A DNA stretch of 45,535 nt from Ruminococcus sp. (GCA_017470535.1 JAFUYP010000066.1:1-45535); one strand, 5' to 3'; numbered from the stretch's first letter, positions 20,459 to 30,032 are shown. Notes: generated from the letters alone by a model not told the origin. A program made the numbers and translations.

Positions 20459-21793
20459 ATGGAGATCCTTATCCCTGAATATGTCAGAGAAATACTGTCA
20501 AAACTGAATACGAGCGGATATGAAGCCTACCCCGTCGGCGGCTGTGTCAGAGATACTCTCTTAGGCAAAGCACCAGACGACTGGGACGTGTGTACTAACG
20601 CCCTCCCCGAGCAAATGGAGGAGGTGTTCGGAGACTGCCATGTCATAGAAACAGGTCTTATGCACGGCACGCTCACAGTCCTGACAGACGGCTTGCCGGT
20701 AGAGGTCACGACCTACCGCAGCGACGGCGTCTATACAGACCACCGCCGCCCCGATAAGGTGGAATTCGTGTCCTCACTTAAAGAAGACCTGAGCCGCCGT
20801 GACTTAACGATAAACGCACTCTGCCTTGACAGTAAGGGCACTGTCATAGATATGTTTGACGGCATAGAAGATCTTGAAAAAAAGCTCATAAGATGCGTAG
20901 GAGATGCAAAGAAAAGATTTGAAGAGGACGCTTTAAGGATATTGCGTGCGCTCAGGTTTTCAAGCGTACTTGATTTTGATATTGACGAGTATACATCTCT
21001 TGCAGTATGTGAAAAAGCTCCGCTTCTGAAATACGTTTCCCCCGAGAGGATATATGCAGAGCTTAAAAAGCTCCTTTGCGGCAAAAGAGCCGGGCGGATA
21101 CTTCTGGAATACGCAGATGTTTTCTCACAGTTTATCCCTGAGATAGCTCCCTGTATCGGCTGTGTTCAGAATAATCCTCACCATAAGTATGACGTGCTTG
21201 CCCATATCTGTAAAAGTATAGACAATATAGAACCGACCCCGACGCTTCGCCTGACGATGCTTTTGCATGATATAGCAAAGCCCGGGTGTAAAACAACAGA
21301 CGAAAACGGTATAGACCATTTCAAGATGCACCCCGTAGTCGGCGCAAAAGCGGCAGAGGAGATACTCACCCGACTTCGTGCCGATAACGATACAAAGGAT
21401 AAGGTCTGTGAGCTTATAAAAGAGCATGATAACCGCTTCCCTGCGACTAAGCGCTCTGTCGGGCGTTTTATCTCAAAGCACGGCTATGCGTTCTTTGACG
21501 ATTATATCAAGGTGCGCTATGCAGATGCCTGCGCACAGTCACAGTATCACAGAGAGGAAAAGCTAAGCCACCTTGAAGGCGTCATAAAAATACGCCGTGA
21601 GCTTGAAGCACAAAGCGCCTGCCTGACGGTAAAAGACCTCTCGATCGGCGGCAATGACCTTTTAGCGCTCGGCTTTAAGGGCAGGCAGATAGGCGAAACG
21701 CTTCGAGCCGCACTTGAAGCAGTAATAGACGAAGAAATACACAACGATAAAAAGGAGCTGTTGGCATTTGTCAGCGAGTATCTCAAAAAATAA
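20459..21793 (+). CDS. cca: CCA tRNA nucleotidyltransferase
   Basis: A 444-residue class II enzyme that builds or repairs the 3' CCA end of tRNAs. The head shows GGCVRDTLLG and the catalytic DWDVCTNA; the neck has RRDLTINALCLD and EEDALRILRALRF. The C-terminal half carries an HD-type domain (MLLHDIAKPG...FKMHPVVGAKAAEEIL), as in the longer bacterial Cca/poly(A) polymerase-like proteins. AAGGAG lies just before the ATG, within the end of the alpha-galactosidase gene. It overlaps the VanZ-like gene at its 3' end by 26 bases. A related poly(A) polymerase role cannot be excluded from sequence alone. Confidence 0.94.
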   Translation: MEILIPEYVREILSKLNTSGYEAYPVGGCVRDTLLGKAPDDWDVCTNALPEQMEEVFGDCHVIETGLMHGTLTVLTDGLPVEVTTYRSDGVYTDHRRPDKVEFVSSLKEDLSRRDLTINALCLDSKGTVIDMFDGIEDLEKKLIRCVGDAKKRFEEDALRILRALRFSSVLDFDIDEYTSLAVCEKAPLLKYVSPERIYAELKKLLCGKRAGRILLEYADVFSQFIPEIAPCIGCVQNNPHHKYDVLAHICKSIDNIEPTPTLRLTMLLHDIAKPGCKTTDENGIDHFKMHPVVGAKAAEEILTRLRADNDTKDKVCELIKEHDNRFPATKRSVGRFISKHGYAFFDDYIKVRYADACAQSQYHREEKLSHLEGVIKIRRELEAQSACLTVKDLSIGGNDLLALGFKGRQIGETLRAALEAVIDEEIHNDKKELLAFVSEYLKK

Positions 21794-22259
21794 GAAGATC
21801 GCAGCAGTGTATGCTGTGTGTGCTGTCTTGTGGGCGGCAGTGATATTCATGTTCTCCGCCGAGAGCGGCGATGATTCATCAGATCTCAGCGGCGGCGTGG
21901 TGAGCAGTATTATCGACCTTTTAGACCTTGACCACGAACCCGACTGGCTTGAATATGCTATACGCAAGCTCGCACACTTTTCAGAATATTTCATACTCGG
22001 CACACTGGTGTTTCTTAGCTTTTACTATCTATTCAAGGATAAAAATACCTCAGCATTAAAATGTATGCTCACAAGCGTCCCCGTGTGTGCGGTGTACGCC
22101 TCGAGCGATGAGCTGCACCAGCACTTCGTAGCCGGCAGAAGCCCCCAGATAAAAGATGTCTGTATCGACACAGCCGGCGCTGCACTGGCAGCAGCACTCA
22201 TAACACTTGCAATAATACTACTAAAACGCACTAAGGAGAGAACCGCAAATGAAGTATAA
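21768..22259 (+). CDS. VanZ-like membrane protein
   Basis: A 163-residue membrane protein with four predicted helices (KIAAVYAVCAVLWAAVIFMF; FILGTLVFLSFYYLF; LTSVPVCAVYA; AALAAALITLAIILL). The family hallmark SDELHQHFVAGRSPQIKDV is present between helices 3 and 4. VanZ proteins are linked to low-level teicoplanin resistance in enterococci, but most relatives have no assigned role. The only start in place is TTG 21768, with GGAG 10 bases upstream inside cca. Both ends overlap neighbours (26 bases with cca, 11 with the GH43 gene), so it is translated as part of the polA operon. Confidence 0.88.
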   Translation: MSASISKNKKIAAVYAVCAVLWAAVIFMFSAESGDDSSDLSGGVVSSIIDLLDLDHEPDWLEYAIRKLAHFSEYFILGTLVFLSFYYLFKDKNTSALKCMLTSVPVCAVYASSDELHQHFVAGRSPQIKDVCIDTAGAALAAALITLAIILLKRTKERTANEV

Positions 22260-23724
22260 AAACCCCGTCATCAAAGGCTTTTACCCCGACCCGTCAGTAT
22301 GCTTTGCAAATGGCAGATACTACCTTGTCACCAGCACCTTCCAGTATTTCCCGGGCGTTGCACTATTTGAGAGCGACGACCTTGTAAACTGGAAGCAGAC
22401 AGGCTATGTTCTCACCCGCAAAAACCAGGTGATGCTCAAAAACATAAACAGCTCGGGCGGCGTGTTCGCACCGACTATAAGGTATAACGACGGCAGATTT
22501 TATATGGTGACGACCAACGACACCACGCATGAGAACTTCTACGTCTATACCGATGATATCCACGGTGAGTGGTCAGACCCGATAACGGTAGATCAGGGCG
22601 GTATAGACCCGTCGCTCTACTTTGAGGACGGGCGAACATATTTTATGTCAAACGGCGAGGACGAGGACGGCAGGAGCGGCGTTATCCAGTGTGAGATAGA
22701 TATTTCCACCGGCAGAAAGCTCACAAAAAGCAAGTGCATCTGGCAGGGTTCGGGCGGCAGGTATCTTGAAAGCCCCCACCTTTATAAGATAGGTGAGCGG
22801 TACTACCTTATGGCGGCAGAGGGCGGCACCGAGTACGGACATATGATAACCCTTGCAAGGAGCGATTCCGTCTGGGGCGAGTTTGAAAACTGCCCCCATA
22901 ACCCGATACTCACAAACCGCAATAAAGCGCCCTACCTTATCCAGGGCATAGGCCACGGCGACCTTGTAACGGATAAGCAGGGCAACCTCTATATCCTGAG
23001 CCTCGGCTTTCGTCAGATACATATGTGGATGCCCTACCATAACTTAGGGCGTGAGGTTTTCTTAACTCCTGCCAGAATGACCAACGACGGCTGGATAGCC
23101 GCAGGCAAAGACGGCACTACCGATGAGGAATATGAGATACCCGGCGAGGGTACACAGCTCCCGCTCCCCGAGTATACCTTTGCAAACACCGACCCTGCGA
23201 TAGACTGGTGCTTCCTTCGTACACCCGAGATGAATGACTATCAGCTCGGTAAGGATAGATTTGTCTTAAACGGCACCGACCTGACCCTTGATGATGTCGA
23301 TTCCCCGACATTTATCGCCCTTCGGCAGCGTGAGCATAGCTTCGAGCTTGAATGCGACGTAACGCTTGAAAGCGGCGAGGGCGGCATGACCGTCTATATG
23401 GACGAAAACGAGCATTACGAGATAGCATTAAGAAAGCACGGTGATAAGTATGAAGCCATACTGCGCCTGAATATCGGCGGCATCAAGCATATCCAGGAGA
23501 CAGTACCATTAACAGATAATAAAGCAAAGCTCCTGATAAACGCCGATAACCTCTACTATAACTTTATCCTGAAGACCGGCAGTGAGGATACTATACTCGG
23601 CACAGGCGGCTGCAAGTATATATCAAGCGAGGTCTCCGGCGGATTTACAGGCGCTATGATAGGGCTTTACGCCACGGGCGGAAAAGCTGTATTTGAGGGA
23701 TTCAGACTCAAATATAAAGAATAA
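22249..23724 (+). CDS. GH43 beta-xylosidase / alpha-L-arabinofuranosidase
   Basis: A 491-residue inverting glycosidase acting on xylo- or arabino-oligosaccharides in the cytoplasm (no signal peptide). A five-bladed propeller fills residues 1-~300, with catalytic base Asp14 (FYPDPS), pKa-modulating Asp120 (GGIDPSL) and acid Glu174 (YLESPHL). Residues ~320-490 form a beta-sandwich (LRQREHSFELECDV) as in GH43 subfamilies near 12 and 11. GGAGA is 9 bases before the ATG, which overlaps the VanZ-like gene. Last gene of the polA operon; a weak hairpin (23740-23757) follows. Xylosidase against arabinofuranosidase cannot be decided here. Confidence 0.93.
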   Translation: MKYKNPVIKGFYPDPSVCFANGRYYLVTSTFQYFPGVALFESDDLVNWKQTGYVLTRKNQVMLKNINSSGGVFAPTIRYNDGRFYMVTTNDTTHENFYVYTDDIHGEWSDPITVDQGGIDPSLYFEDGRTYFMSNGEDEDGRSGVIQCEIDISTGRKLTKSKCIWQGSGGRYLESPHLYKIGERYYLMAAEGGTEYGHMITLARSDSVWGEFENCPHNPILTNRNKAPYLIQGIGHGDLVTDKQGNLYILSLGFRQIHMWMPYHNLGREVFLTPARMTNDGWIAAGKDGTTDEEYEIPGEGTQLPLPEYTFANTDPAIDWCFLRTPEMNDYQLGKDRFVLNGTDLTLDDVDSPTFIALRQREHSFELECDVTLESGEGGMTVYMDENEHYEIALRKHGDKYEAILRLNIGGIKHIQETVPLTDNKAKLLINADNLYYNFILKTGSEDTILGTGGCKYISSEVSGGFTGAMIGLYATGGKAVFEGFRLKYKE

Positions 23725-23768
23725 GGGAAGATGATCCTCGCTATTTACAAAAATAGCACAAAAAATCA

Positions 23769-23797
23769 TTGACATATGCGTTTAAAAATGGTATAAT
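23769..23797 (+). promoter_or_regulatory. Promoter of the STAS gene pair
   Basis: TTGACA (23769-23774), 17-base spacer, TATAAT (23792-23797): a full consensus sigma-A promoter. Confidence 0.85.
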
Positions 23798-23850
23798 TAT
23801 ATTACACATATGAAAAATCAAATCCATTGTAATGAAAGGAACGATCATAC

Positions 23851-24168
23851 ATGACTATAACAAAGACCACAGAGGGCAGCAATATCGTCCTCAGCCCCGA
23901 GGGAAGGATCGACACAGTTACCGCTCCCGAGCTTGACAGTGAAGTTACCGCTGCTATCGCAGAGCTTGGCAGCAGCGCATCACTGGTGCTTGATTTTGCA
24001 AACCTTGTTTATATCTCATCAGCAGGGCTGAGAGTGCTTCTCACAGCTCATAAGACTATGAGCAAAAAAGAGGGCACTTTCGTGATAAGGAACGTCAACA
24101 AGAATATAATGGAGATATTTACACTCACAGGCTTTGCAAAGATACTCAATATTGAAGCAAACGGCTGA
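23851..24168 (+). CDS. STAS-domain anti-sigma factor antagonist (RsbV/SpoIIAA-like)
   Basis: A 105-residue single STAS domain. The fold order is clear (GRIDTVTAPELDSEV; LVLDFANLVYISSAGLRVLL), and the second Ser of YISSAGLR is the residue that RsbW/SpoIIAB-type kinases phosphorylate. Such proteins free sigma factors, or other clients, by binding the kinase. AAAGGA precedes the ATG at 10 bases. It is followed 23 bases later by a protein that resembles a damaged RsbW, and no sigma factor gene is adjacent, so the output is unclear. Confidence 0.9.
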   Translation: MTITKTTEGSNIVLSPEGRIDTVTAPELDSEVTAAIAELGSSASLVLDFANLVYISSAGLRVLLTAHKTMSKKEGTFVIRNVNKNIMEIFTLTGFAKILNIEANG

Positions 24169-24191
24169 TCTGACGTAAGGAGTCCTTTAAT

Positions 24192-24776
24192 ATGAAATAC
24201 AACACATATATGCTTTCCGGAACTCAGAATCAAGCAGGCAACACACAGGAAAAGACTATCGGCATAATACTCAGGGAGACCGAGAAGGTCTCACAGGAGA
24301 ACGGTCTTGATGAAAGACAGTCAATGCATATGCGCCTGCTTGCTGAGGAGCTTATCTGTATGCTCCCTCAGATAATGCAGTACGGCTCGGGTACGTTCTG
24401 GATAGAGTTTTACACAAACACAGTTGAGATACACGTCAAAGTCCAGGGCAAGAAGTCATTTGATGCAGACAGCGCTCCTGCGCCAAAAGCTGATAATAAG
24501 CCAAACGAGAAGCAGGGCATTATAAGGAAGATATGCGGCGTCTTTGATTTTGCTGTAAAAGTCACAAAAGAGGTCGTTACCGGCACAAGGTGGTCATTGC
24601 AGGAGTACATAGAGAACCTTAAAAGCTCCGACAGATCTCAGCATATAGCTGAGTGGGACGAGCTTGAGCAGTCGATAATCGCAAATCTTGCAGACGATGT
24701 TGTGGTAAACTCCAAGCTCGGCGATGTTGAAATGGTCGTTATCAAGAGCTTTGATGAAGCACCTACATTCATATGA
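24192..24776 (+). CDS. Degenerate RsbW/HATPase-like partner of the STAS protein
   Basis: A 194-residue protein that I recognise only weakly. Residues ~30-85 resemble the start of a GHKL anti-sigma kinase: MRLLAEELICMLPQIM sits where RsbW has its N-box, and a beta hairpin IEFYTNTVEIHVKV follows. The Asn that binds Mg-ATP and the DxGxG motif are absent, so it should not phosphorylate anything. A polar linker (Pro/Lys-rich, ~90-105) leads to a C-terminal helical segment with WDELEQSIIANLADDV. AAGGAG is 9 bases before the ATG. Same transcript as the STAS gene, ended by a strong terminator. Binding of the STAS protein without catalysis is inference. Confidence 0.55.
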   Translation: MKYNTYMLSGTQNQAGNTQEKTIGIILRETEKVSQENGLDERQSMHMRLLAEELICMLPQIMQYGSGTFWIEFYTNTVEIHVKVQGKKSFDADSAPAPKADNKPNEKQGIIRKICGVFDFAVKVTKEVVTGTRWSLQEYIENLKSSDRSQHIAEWDELEQSIIANLADDVVVNSKLGDVEMVVIKSFDEAPTFI

Positions 24777-24782
24777 TATTAC

Positions 24783-24813
24783 AGAACTGCTGTGCTTGCA
24801 GCAGTTCTTTTTT
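24783..24813 (+). terminator. Terminator of the STAS gene pair
   Basis: Ten-base perfect arms AGAACTGCTG (24783-24792) and CAGCAGTTCT (24799-24808), then T6. Confidence 0.93.
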
Positions 24814-25143
24814 ACATACAGACAACGCCAAACAAATGCACGACCGAAAATTCGGATAGTAAAAAATCTTTCTTCCGGCTTCATTTTTGTTGAAAACTCT
24901 GTTGAAAATGTTTAAAAATCGGTTTCAAAGTGCTGTATGACGGCAGAATTCTTTAAAGTTTTCAACAATGGTACTAAAAAACGGCTACCGCTGTACCGTT
25001 TTGTAACCTTTATTACACCATTGATAATTGGCAAGTATCAGACTTTGAGTACATTTTATTTCACAAAACGGATATTTTGTTAAACGGCGTGCATTAATTA
25101 CCAATGCTTTGACCAAATATAAGAGCATTTAAAAATTTCCATT
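24814..25143 (+). promoter_or_regulatory. Long AT-rich regulatory region before the GH5 gene
   Basis: There is no ORF. It contains TGTTGAAAA at 24888-24896 and 24900-24908 and its reverse complement TTTTCAACA at 24959-24967; a cre-like site (AAATCGGTTTCAAA, 24917-24930); a stem-loop AAACGG...CCGTTT (24979-25001); and AAAACGG/TTAAACGG segments near 25075-25086. A possible promoter is TTGTAA (25001-25006), 16 bases, GATAAT (25023-25028), but it is weak. The density of repeats suggests tight regulation of the cellulase. Confidence 0.5.
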
Positions 25144-25156
25144 GGAGGTAAAACTT

Positions 25157-27430
25157 ATGCGTATACATTCTGCAATAACAGCAGCAATTCTTTCTGCCGC
25201 ACTCAGTATAGGTGTCGGCTTGTCCGCCGCTCCCACTGCGGCTGCCGATGATAACGAGCTTCCTGTTATCCCGGTCGTGTCGACCTCTCAGGATATAAGC
25301 AGCACCCAGAATGACTGGATAGGCAATCTTTTCTATACCGGCTCGCCCGTGACCCCGGCTGTAACGCTGCACGACTATTCTGCCGGCTATGTTTTAAAGG
25401 AAGGCACAGACTATACTGTCGTTTATAAAAACAACATAAACGCCGGCACTGCATCTGCTGTCATCACAGGCAAGGGCAGCTATTGCGGCACTAAGACGAT
25501 AACCTTCGATATTGCAAAGTACCCCTTCTATCAGGGCGCTGAGGTTAAGACCAAAAGCTCCTCCTACGGCTATACCGGCAAGGAGATACACCCGGCTGTC
25601 ACTGTTACCGCCGGCGGCAGAGCGCTTAAAAAGGGTACAGACTATACCGTCAGCTGCTCAAACTGTGTGAATGTCGGTTCTGCACAGCTGACCGTTACAG
25701 GCAAGGGCAACTATGAGGGCACGGTGCAGACGAATTTCACGATAGCCCCCAATAATATCTCAAACGATACTATAACGCTTCCAAAAAGCTCATATACCTA
25801 TACCGGCAAGGCAGTAAAGCCCTCCCCTGCCGTAAAGGTAAGCGGCGTAAAGCTCAAAAAGGGTACTGACTATACTGTAAGCTATAAGAATAATAAAAAG
25901 GTCGGCACTGCAAAGGTCACAGTCAAGGGTATAGGCAGCTATAAGGGCAGCCTGTCTAAGACCTTTAAGATAACAAAGAAAAGCATCTCTTCTCTAAGAC
26001 CTGAAACAAAGGCTAAGTCATACGCCTATACAGGCAAGGCAAGAAAGCCGGCCGTCACCGTTAAAAACGGTTCTGTGACACTCAAAAAGGGTACAGACTA
26101 TACAGTCAGCTATAAGAATAATAAAAAGATAGGTACTGCAACAGTCATAGTCAAAGGCATCGGCAATTACTCCGGCAGCTGTAAGTGTACCTTTAAGATA
26201 GTCCCCAAAAAGGTCACATCTCTTAAAGCGACTGCAAAAAGCAAAACAACAGCAAAGCTCAGCTGGAAAAAGGTCGCAAACTCTACCGGCTATGTAGTCT
26301 ATAAGTATAACACATCGACTAAGAAATACACAAAGCTCAAAACCATTAAAAACAAGAATACCACCTCTGTAACTGTAAAGGGTCTTTCCTCCGGCAAGAG
26401 CGTAAAGCTCAGAGTTCGTGCATATAAAAAGGTAAACAAAAAGACCTATAACGGCGTACTCAGCGCAGCACTCACCTTTAAAATGCCCGAGTCAGGCACG
26501 CCTGTGGCGGCGCACGGCAGACTTAAAGTCAAGGGTGCGAACATCGTTGATAAAAACGGCAATAAGTTCCAGCTTATAGGTATGTCCACTCACGGTCTTA
26601 TGTGGGAGGATTTTTCAGACATCACAAGCAGATCCTCGCTCAAAGTCCTGCGTGACGACTGGGGCATAAACGCCGTCCGCCTTGCTATGTATACCGAGGA
26701 ATACGGCGGCTATACCACAGGCTCTTCATTTGCGTCAACTGCTAAGCAGAAGGTCATCACAGGCGTTAAGAACGCAACCGACCTGGGGCTTTATGCTGTC
26801 ATCGACTGGCATATCTTAAAGGACGGCGACCCCCGTACACATCAGAGCGAGGCTGTGGCGTTCTTCACCGAAATGGCAAAGAAGTATAAAAACCAGAACA
26901 ATATCATCTATGAGATCTGTAACGAGCCTAACGGCGGCGTAACATGGTCAGGCGGCATAAAGAGCTACTGCAATGCGGTGGTAAAGGCAATAAGAAAGTA
27001 CGACAAGAACGCTGTCATCGTCTGCGGTACCGGCACATGGAGCCAGGATATAGACCAGGTGCTCGGCAGCAGGATAAATGATGATAACTGCGTTTATACT
27101 CTGCATTTCTATGCAAACACCCATACCGACTGGTTGAGAAACAGAGTAACAGACTGCTGTTCAAAGGGTCTGCCGATACTTGTAACAGAGTTCGGCACCT
27201 GCGACGCATCAGGCAACGGCGGCTTCAACGCCCCGCAGACAAGAGTATGGCTGAGCCTGCTCGATCAGAAGATGATAGGCTACTTTAACTGGAGTGCCTG
27301 CGCTAAGGCAGAAACTGCATCAGCCTTTGTGAGCGGCACTGACCTTTCAGCAATAAAGAAAGGCACCTCCCAGCTCACCGAGAGCGGTAAACTGATAAGA
27401 GAGCTGTACCGTAAAAGAACAGGAAAGTGA
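25157..27430 (+). CDS. Secreted GH5 endoglucanase with four N-terminal Ig-like repeats
   Basis: A 757-residue exported enzyme that should cut internal beta-1,4-glucan bonds. Signal peptide about residues 1-33 (ending SAAPTAAA). Four repeats of about 76 residues start near 58, 136, 212 and 288, each with YTGK..P and LKKGTDYTVSYKNN. A fibronectin-III-like domain follows (~352-445), then the GH5 barrel (~455-750) of the subfamily 2 type, with acid/base Glu590 (YEICNEPNG) and nucleophile Glu678 (LVTEFGT). No dockerin, CBM or sortase signal is visible, so attachment to cell or substrate must come from the repeats, if at all. ATG 25157 has GGAGG 8 bases upstream; the in-frame TTG at 25142 precedes that site and is rejected. 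Confidence 0.93.
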   Translation: MRIHSAITAAILSAALSIGVGLSAAPTAAADDNELPVIPVVSTSQDISSTQNDWIGNLFYTGSPVTPAVTLHDYSAGYVLKEGTDYTVVYKNNINAGTASAVITGKGSYCGTKTITFDIAKYPFYQGAEVKTKSSSYGYTGKEIHPAVTVTAGGRALKKGTDYTVSCSNCVNVGSAQLTVTGKGNYEGTVQTNFTIAPNNISNDTITLPKSSYTYTGKAVKPSPAVKVSGVKLKKGTDYTVSYKNNKKVGTAKVTVKGIGSYKGSLSKTFKITKKSISSLRPETKAKSYAYTGKARKPAVTVKNGSVTLKKGTDYTVSYKNNKKIGTATVIVKGIGNYSGSCKCTFKIVPKKVTSLKATAKSKTTAKLSWKKVANSTGYVVYKYNTSTKKYTKLKTIKNKNTTSVTVKGLSSGKSVKLRVRAYKKVNKKTYNGVLSAALTFKMPESGTPVAAHGRLKVKGANIVDKNGNKFQLIGMSTHGLMWEDFSDITSRSSLKVLRDDWGINAVRLAMYTEEYGGYTTGSSFASTAKQKVITGVKNATDLGLYAVIDWHILKDGDPRTHQSEAVAFFTEMAKKYKNQNNIIYEICNEPNGGVTWSGGIKSYCNAVVKAIRKYDKNAVIVCGTGTWSQDIDQVLGSRINDDNCVYTLHFYANTHTDWLRNRVTDCCSKGLPILVTEFGTCDASGNGGFNAPQTRVWLSLLDQKMIGYFNWSACAKAETASAFVSGTDLSAIKKGTSQLTESGKLIRELYRKRTGK

Positions 27431-27463
27431 TCCACTCAGAGTAATTTTCCCTCAACAGTAAAC

Positions 27464-27511
27464 AACGCCATGATAATTCTGCAACTTTCAGAATTATCAT
27501 GGCGTTAAATT
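27464..27511 (+). terminator. Terminator between the GH5 gene and gyrA
   Basis: An 18-base perfect stem (27464-27481 with 27489-27506) and 7-base loop, followed on the plus strand by AAATTTTT. It stands between convergent genes and may act for both, though the minus-strand T-run is poor. Confidence 0.9.
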
Positions 27512-27512
27512 T

Positions 27513-30032
27513 TTATTCTTCGCTCTCTTCGACCTCGCCTAAGTCCTCATTCTCCGGATCGGGGGTATCCTCCTCACCATTGTCCTCGACCTCGGCGATC
27601 TCAGCGTCCTCCTCATGCTCCGCACGGGTAAACGCTACTACCTTCTCACCCTCGCCTACTCTCATAAGCCTTACACCTGTCGCATATCTTCCCATAATGC
27701 GAATGTCAGCAGCTCTGAGCCTTATGATAATGCCGTCAGATGAGATCATTATGATGTCGTCTGTGTCGTCAACTACCTTTATGCCGCAAACATATCCCTT
27801 AGCATCGGATACCTTGTAATTGAGCATACCGTAGCCGCCACGGTTCTGCACCCTGTAATTTTCAAGAGCGCACCTTCTGCCAAGACCCTTTTCAGTAACA
27901 GTCAGCACGGCAGCGCCGTCCCTTACTCTCGCCATAGAAACAACATAGTCGCCGCTTCTTAGCTTTATAGCCTTGACACCGTGAGCCTGCCTTGACATCG
28001 TTCTTATGCAGGTCTCGTTTATCCTGATAGCCGCACCGTTTCTTGTAGCGATGATAAGCTGATTTTCGCCGTTAGTAAGACGTGCGCCCATTATCTCGTC
28101 GCCCTCGTCAAGACCTATCGCTATAAGACCGTTCTTTCTTACATTCTTGTATGCAGACAGCGATGTGCGCTTTATCTTGCCGGACTTTGTAACCATTATC
28201 AGGTACTTGCCCTCGTCAAAATCAGTCGTCTTTATCATCTGCGCTATCTTCTCACCCTCACAGAGCGGCAGCATATTCACAATGTTGTTGCCCTTCGCAC
28301 TCTTTGAGCCTTCAGGTATCTCGTAGCATTTGAGCCTGTACATAAGCCCCTTGTTGGTGATAAAGAGTATATTGTCGTGCGTCGAGCAGACAAACATCTC
28401 CGACACGAAATCGTCCTCACGCTGCTTCATGCCCTGAACGCCCCTGCCTCCACGGTTCTGCGCCTTGTAAGCAGATATAGCGGTGCGCTTTATGTAGCCG
28501 TTGTGAGTGTAGGTAACAACACTTTCCTCCACAGGGATAAGATCCTCTATGTCAACCTCTCCGCTTACATTCTCGATAGCAGTCCTTCTCTCGTCACCGA
28601 ACTTCTGCCTTATAGCGTCAAGCTCTTCAAGGATTATGTGCAGCACTCTGTCGTGATTTGCAAGTATGTCCTCAAGATCTGCTATGCGTGCTTTAAGCTC
28701 TGCGAGTTCGTCAAGCAGCTTCTGACGCTCCATGCCTGTGAGCTTGCCGAGCGTCATCTGTACGATATGCTCTGCCTGTACCTCTGTAAGAGAGAACTCC
28801 GCACTCAGCCTTTCCTTACCTTCGGGAATGCTCTTTGAGCTTCTTAGTATCTCGACCACCCTGTCGATGTTGTCAAGCGCTATAACAAGACCTTCAACTA
28901 TATGCTCACGCTCTTTAGCCTTTCTCAGGTCGAACTTCGTCCTTCTCGTGATAACGTCCACCTGGAAATCAAGATACTGCTCTAAGCACTGCTTTAGCGT
29001 AAGTATCTTCGGCACACCGTTTACAAGAGCGAGCATTATAACGCCCACTGTGTCCTGTAACTGCGTGTAGCTGAACAGCTTGTTCAGCACCACCTGTGCG
29101 ATAGCGTCCTTTTTAAGCTCTATCACTATCCTTATGCCGACTTCCTTGTCAGACTCATCTCTCAGGTCGTGTATGCCCTCGATCCTCTTGTCCTTTACAA
29201 GATCTGCTATAGCCGTCACAAGACGGGACTTGTTCACCATGTAAGGTATCTCGGTGACAACTATGCACTCTCTGCCCTTTATCTCCTCGATGTTGGTCAC
29301 AGATCTCAGTGTTATCTTGCCTCTGCCGGTAGCGTAGGCAGCCCTTATGCCGGCTCTGCCCATGATGATACCGCCTGTCGGGAAGTCAGGTCCCTTGATG
29401 CAGGTCATAAGATCATCAAGCGTTGCATCGGGGTCGTCAACCAAAAGCTTGAGCGCATCTATAACTTCATTCAGGTTGTGCGGCGGAATGTTCGTCGCCA
29501 TACCAACTGCGATACCGGTAGAGCCGTTGCAAAGCAGGTTCGGGAACCTTGACGGCAGCACAGTAGGTTCTTTGAGTCGGTCGTCATAGTTCGGCTGGAA
29601 GTCAACAGTTTCCTTGTTGATATCTGTGAGCATATTCACCGACATCTTAGCCATTTTAGCTTCCGTGTAACGGTAAGCAGCCGGCGGGTCGCCGTCGATA
29701 GAGCCGAAGTTACCGTGCCCGTCCACCATAGGATAACGCATCGAGAATTTCTGAGCCAGTCTTACCAGCGCATCATAAACAGAGGTATCACCGTGAGGGT
29801 GGTATCTGCCCAGCACCGAACCTACCGTGTCAGCACATTTTCTGTACGGCTTGTCAGGCGTAATGCCGTTTTCGTACAGCGTGTATAGTATTCTCCTGTG
29901 AACAGGCTTTAAGCCGTCCCTTACATCAGGCAGCGCACGGGATACTATGACCGCCATAGAATACTGTAAAAAGCTCTCACGCATAAGACCTTCTATATCA
30001 GTATCAATAACAGTTGAGTTTTCATCAAACAC
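27513..30032 (-). CDS. gyrA: DNA gyrase subunit A
   Basis: The 839-residue breakage-reunion subunit of gyrase. The active-site Tyr122 lies in [10 protein letters not shown]. The quinolone-determining region reads [15 protein letters not shown], with Thr83, Ser84 and Asp87 in E. coli numbering. The C-terminal six-bladed pinwheel begins near residue 515 with the gyrase-specific GyrA box QNRGGRG, which separates it from ParC. An acidic tail ends the protein. Start is GTG at 30032 with GGAG 11 bases upstream. It follows gyrB in the usual minus-strand order but with a YcxB-like gene in between. Confidence 0.98.
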   Translation of the reverse strand: MFDENSTVIDTDIEGLMRESFLQYSMAVIVSRALPDVRDGLKPVHRRILYTLYENGITPDKPYRKCADTVGSVLGRYHPHGDTSVYDALVRLAQKFSMRYPMVDGHGNFGSIDGDPPAAYRYTEAKMAKMSVNMLTDINKETVDFQPNYDDRLKEPTVLPSRFPNLLCNGSTGIAVGMATNIPPHNLNEVIDALKLLVDDPDATLDDLMTCIKGPDFPTGGIIMGRAGIRAAYATGRGKITLRSVTNIEEIKGRECIVVTEIPYMVNKSRLVTAIADLVKDKRIEGIHDLRDESDKEVGIRIVIELKKDAIAQVVLNKLFSYTQLQDTVGVIMLALVNGVPKILTLKQCLEQYLDFQVDVITRRTKFDLRKAKEREHIVEGLVIALDNIDRVVEILRSSKSIPEGKERLSAEFSLTEVQAEHIVQMTLGKLTGMERQKLLDELAELKARIADLEDILANHDRVLHIILEELDAIRQKFGDERRTAIENVSGEVDIEDLIPVEESVVTYTHNGYIKRTAISAYKAQNRGGRGVQGMKQREDDFVSEMFVCSTHDNILFITNKGLMYRLKCYEIPEGSKSAKGNNIVNMLPLCEGEKIAQMIKTTDFDEGKYLIMVTKSGKIKRTSLSAYKNVRKNGLIAIGLDEGDEIMGARLTNGENQLIIATRNGAAIRINETCIRTMSRQAHGVKAIKLRSGDYVVSMARVRDGAAVLTVTEKGLGRRCALENYRVQNRGGYGMLNYKVSDAKGYVCGIKVVDDTDDIIMISSDGIIIRLRAADIRIMGRYATGVRLMRVGEGEKVVAFTRAEHEEDAEIAEVEDNGEEDTPDPENEDLGEVEESEE

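Noticed and set aside
23737-23760. Intrinsic terminator after the GH43 gene
   Set aside because: The stem is only 7 AT-rich base pairs and no T-run follows; it is mentioned only with the gene.
24830-24862. Another copy of the hairpin mobile element (GCACGACCGAAAATTCGG)
   Set aside because: Only about 8 bases agree with the element and its ends are not present.
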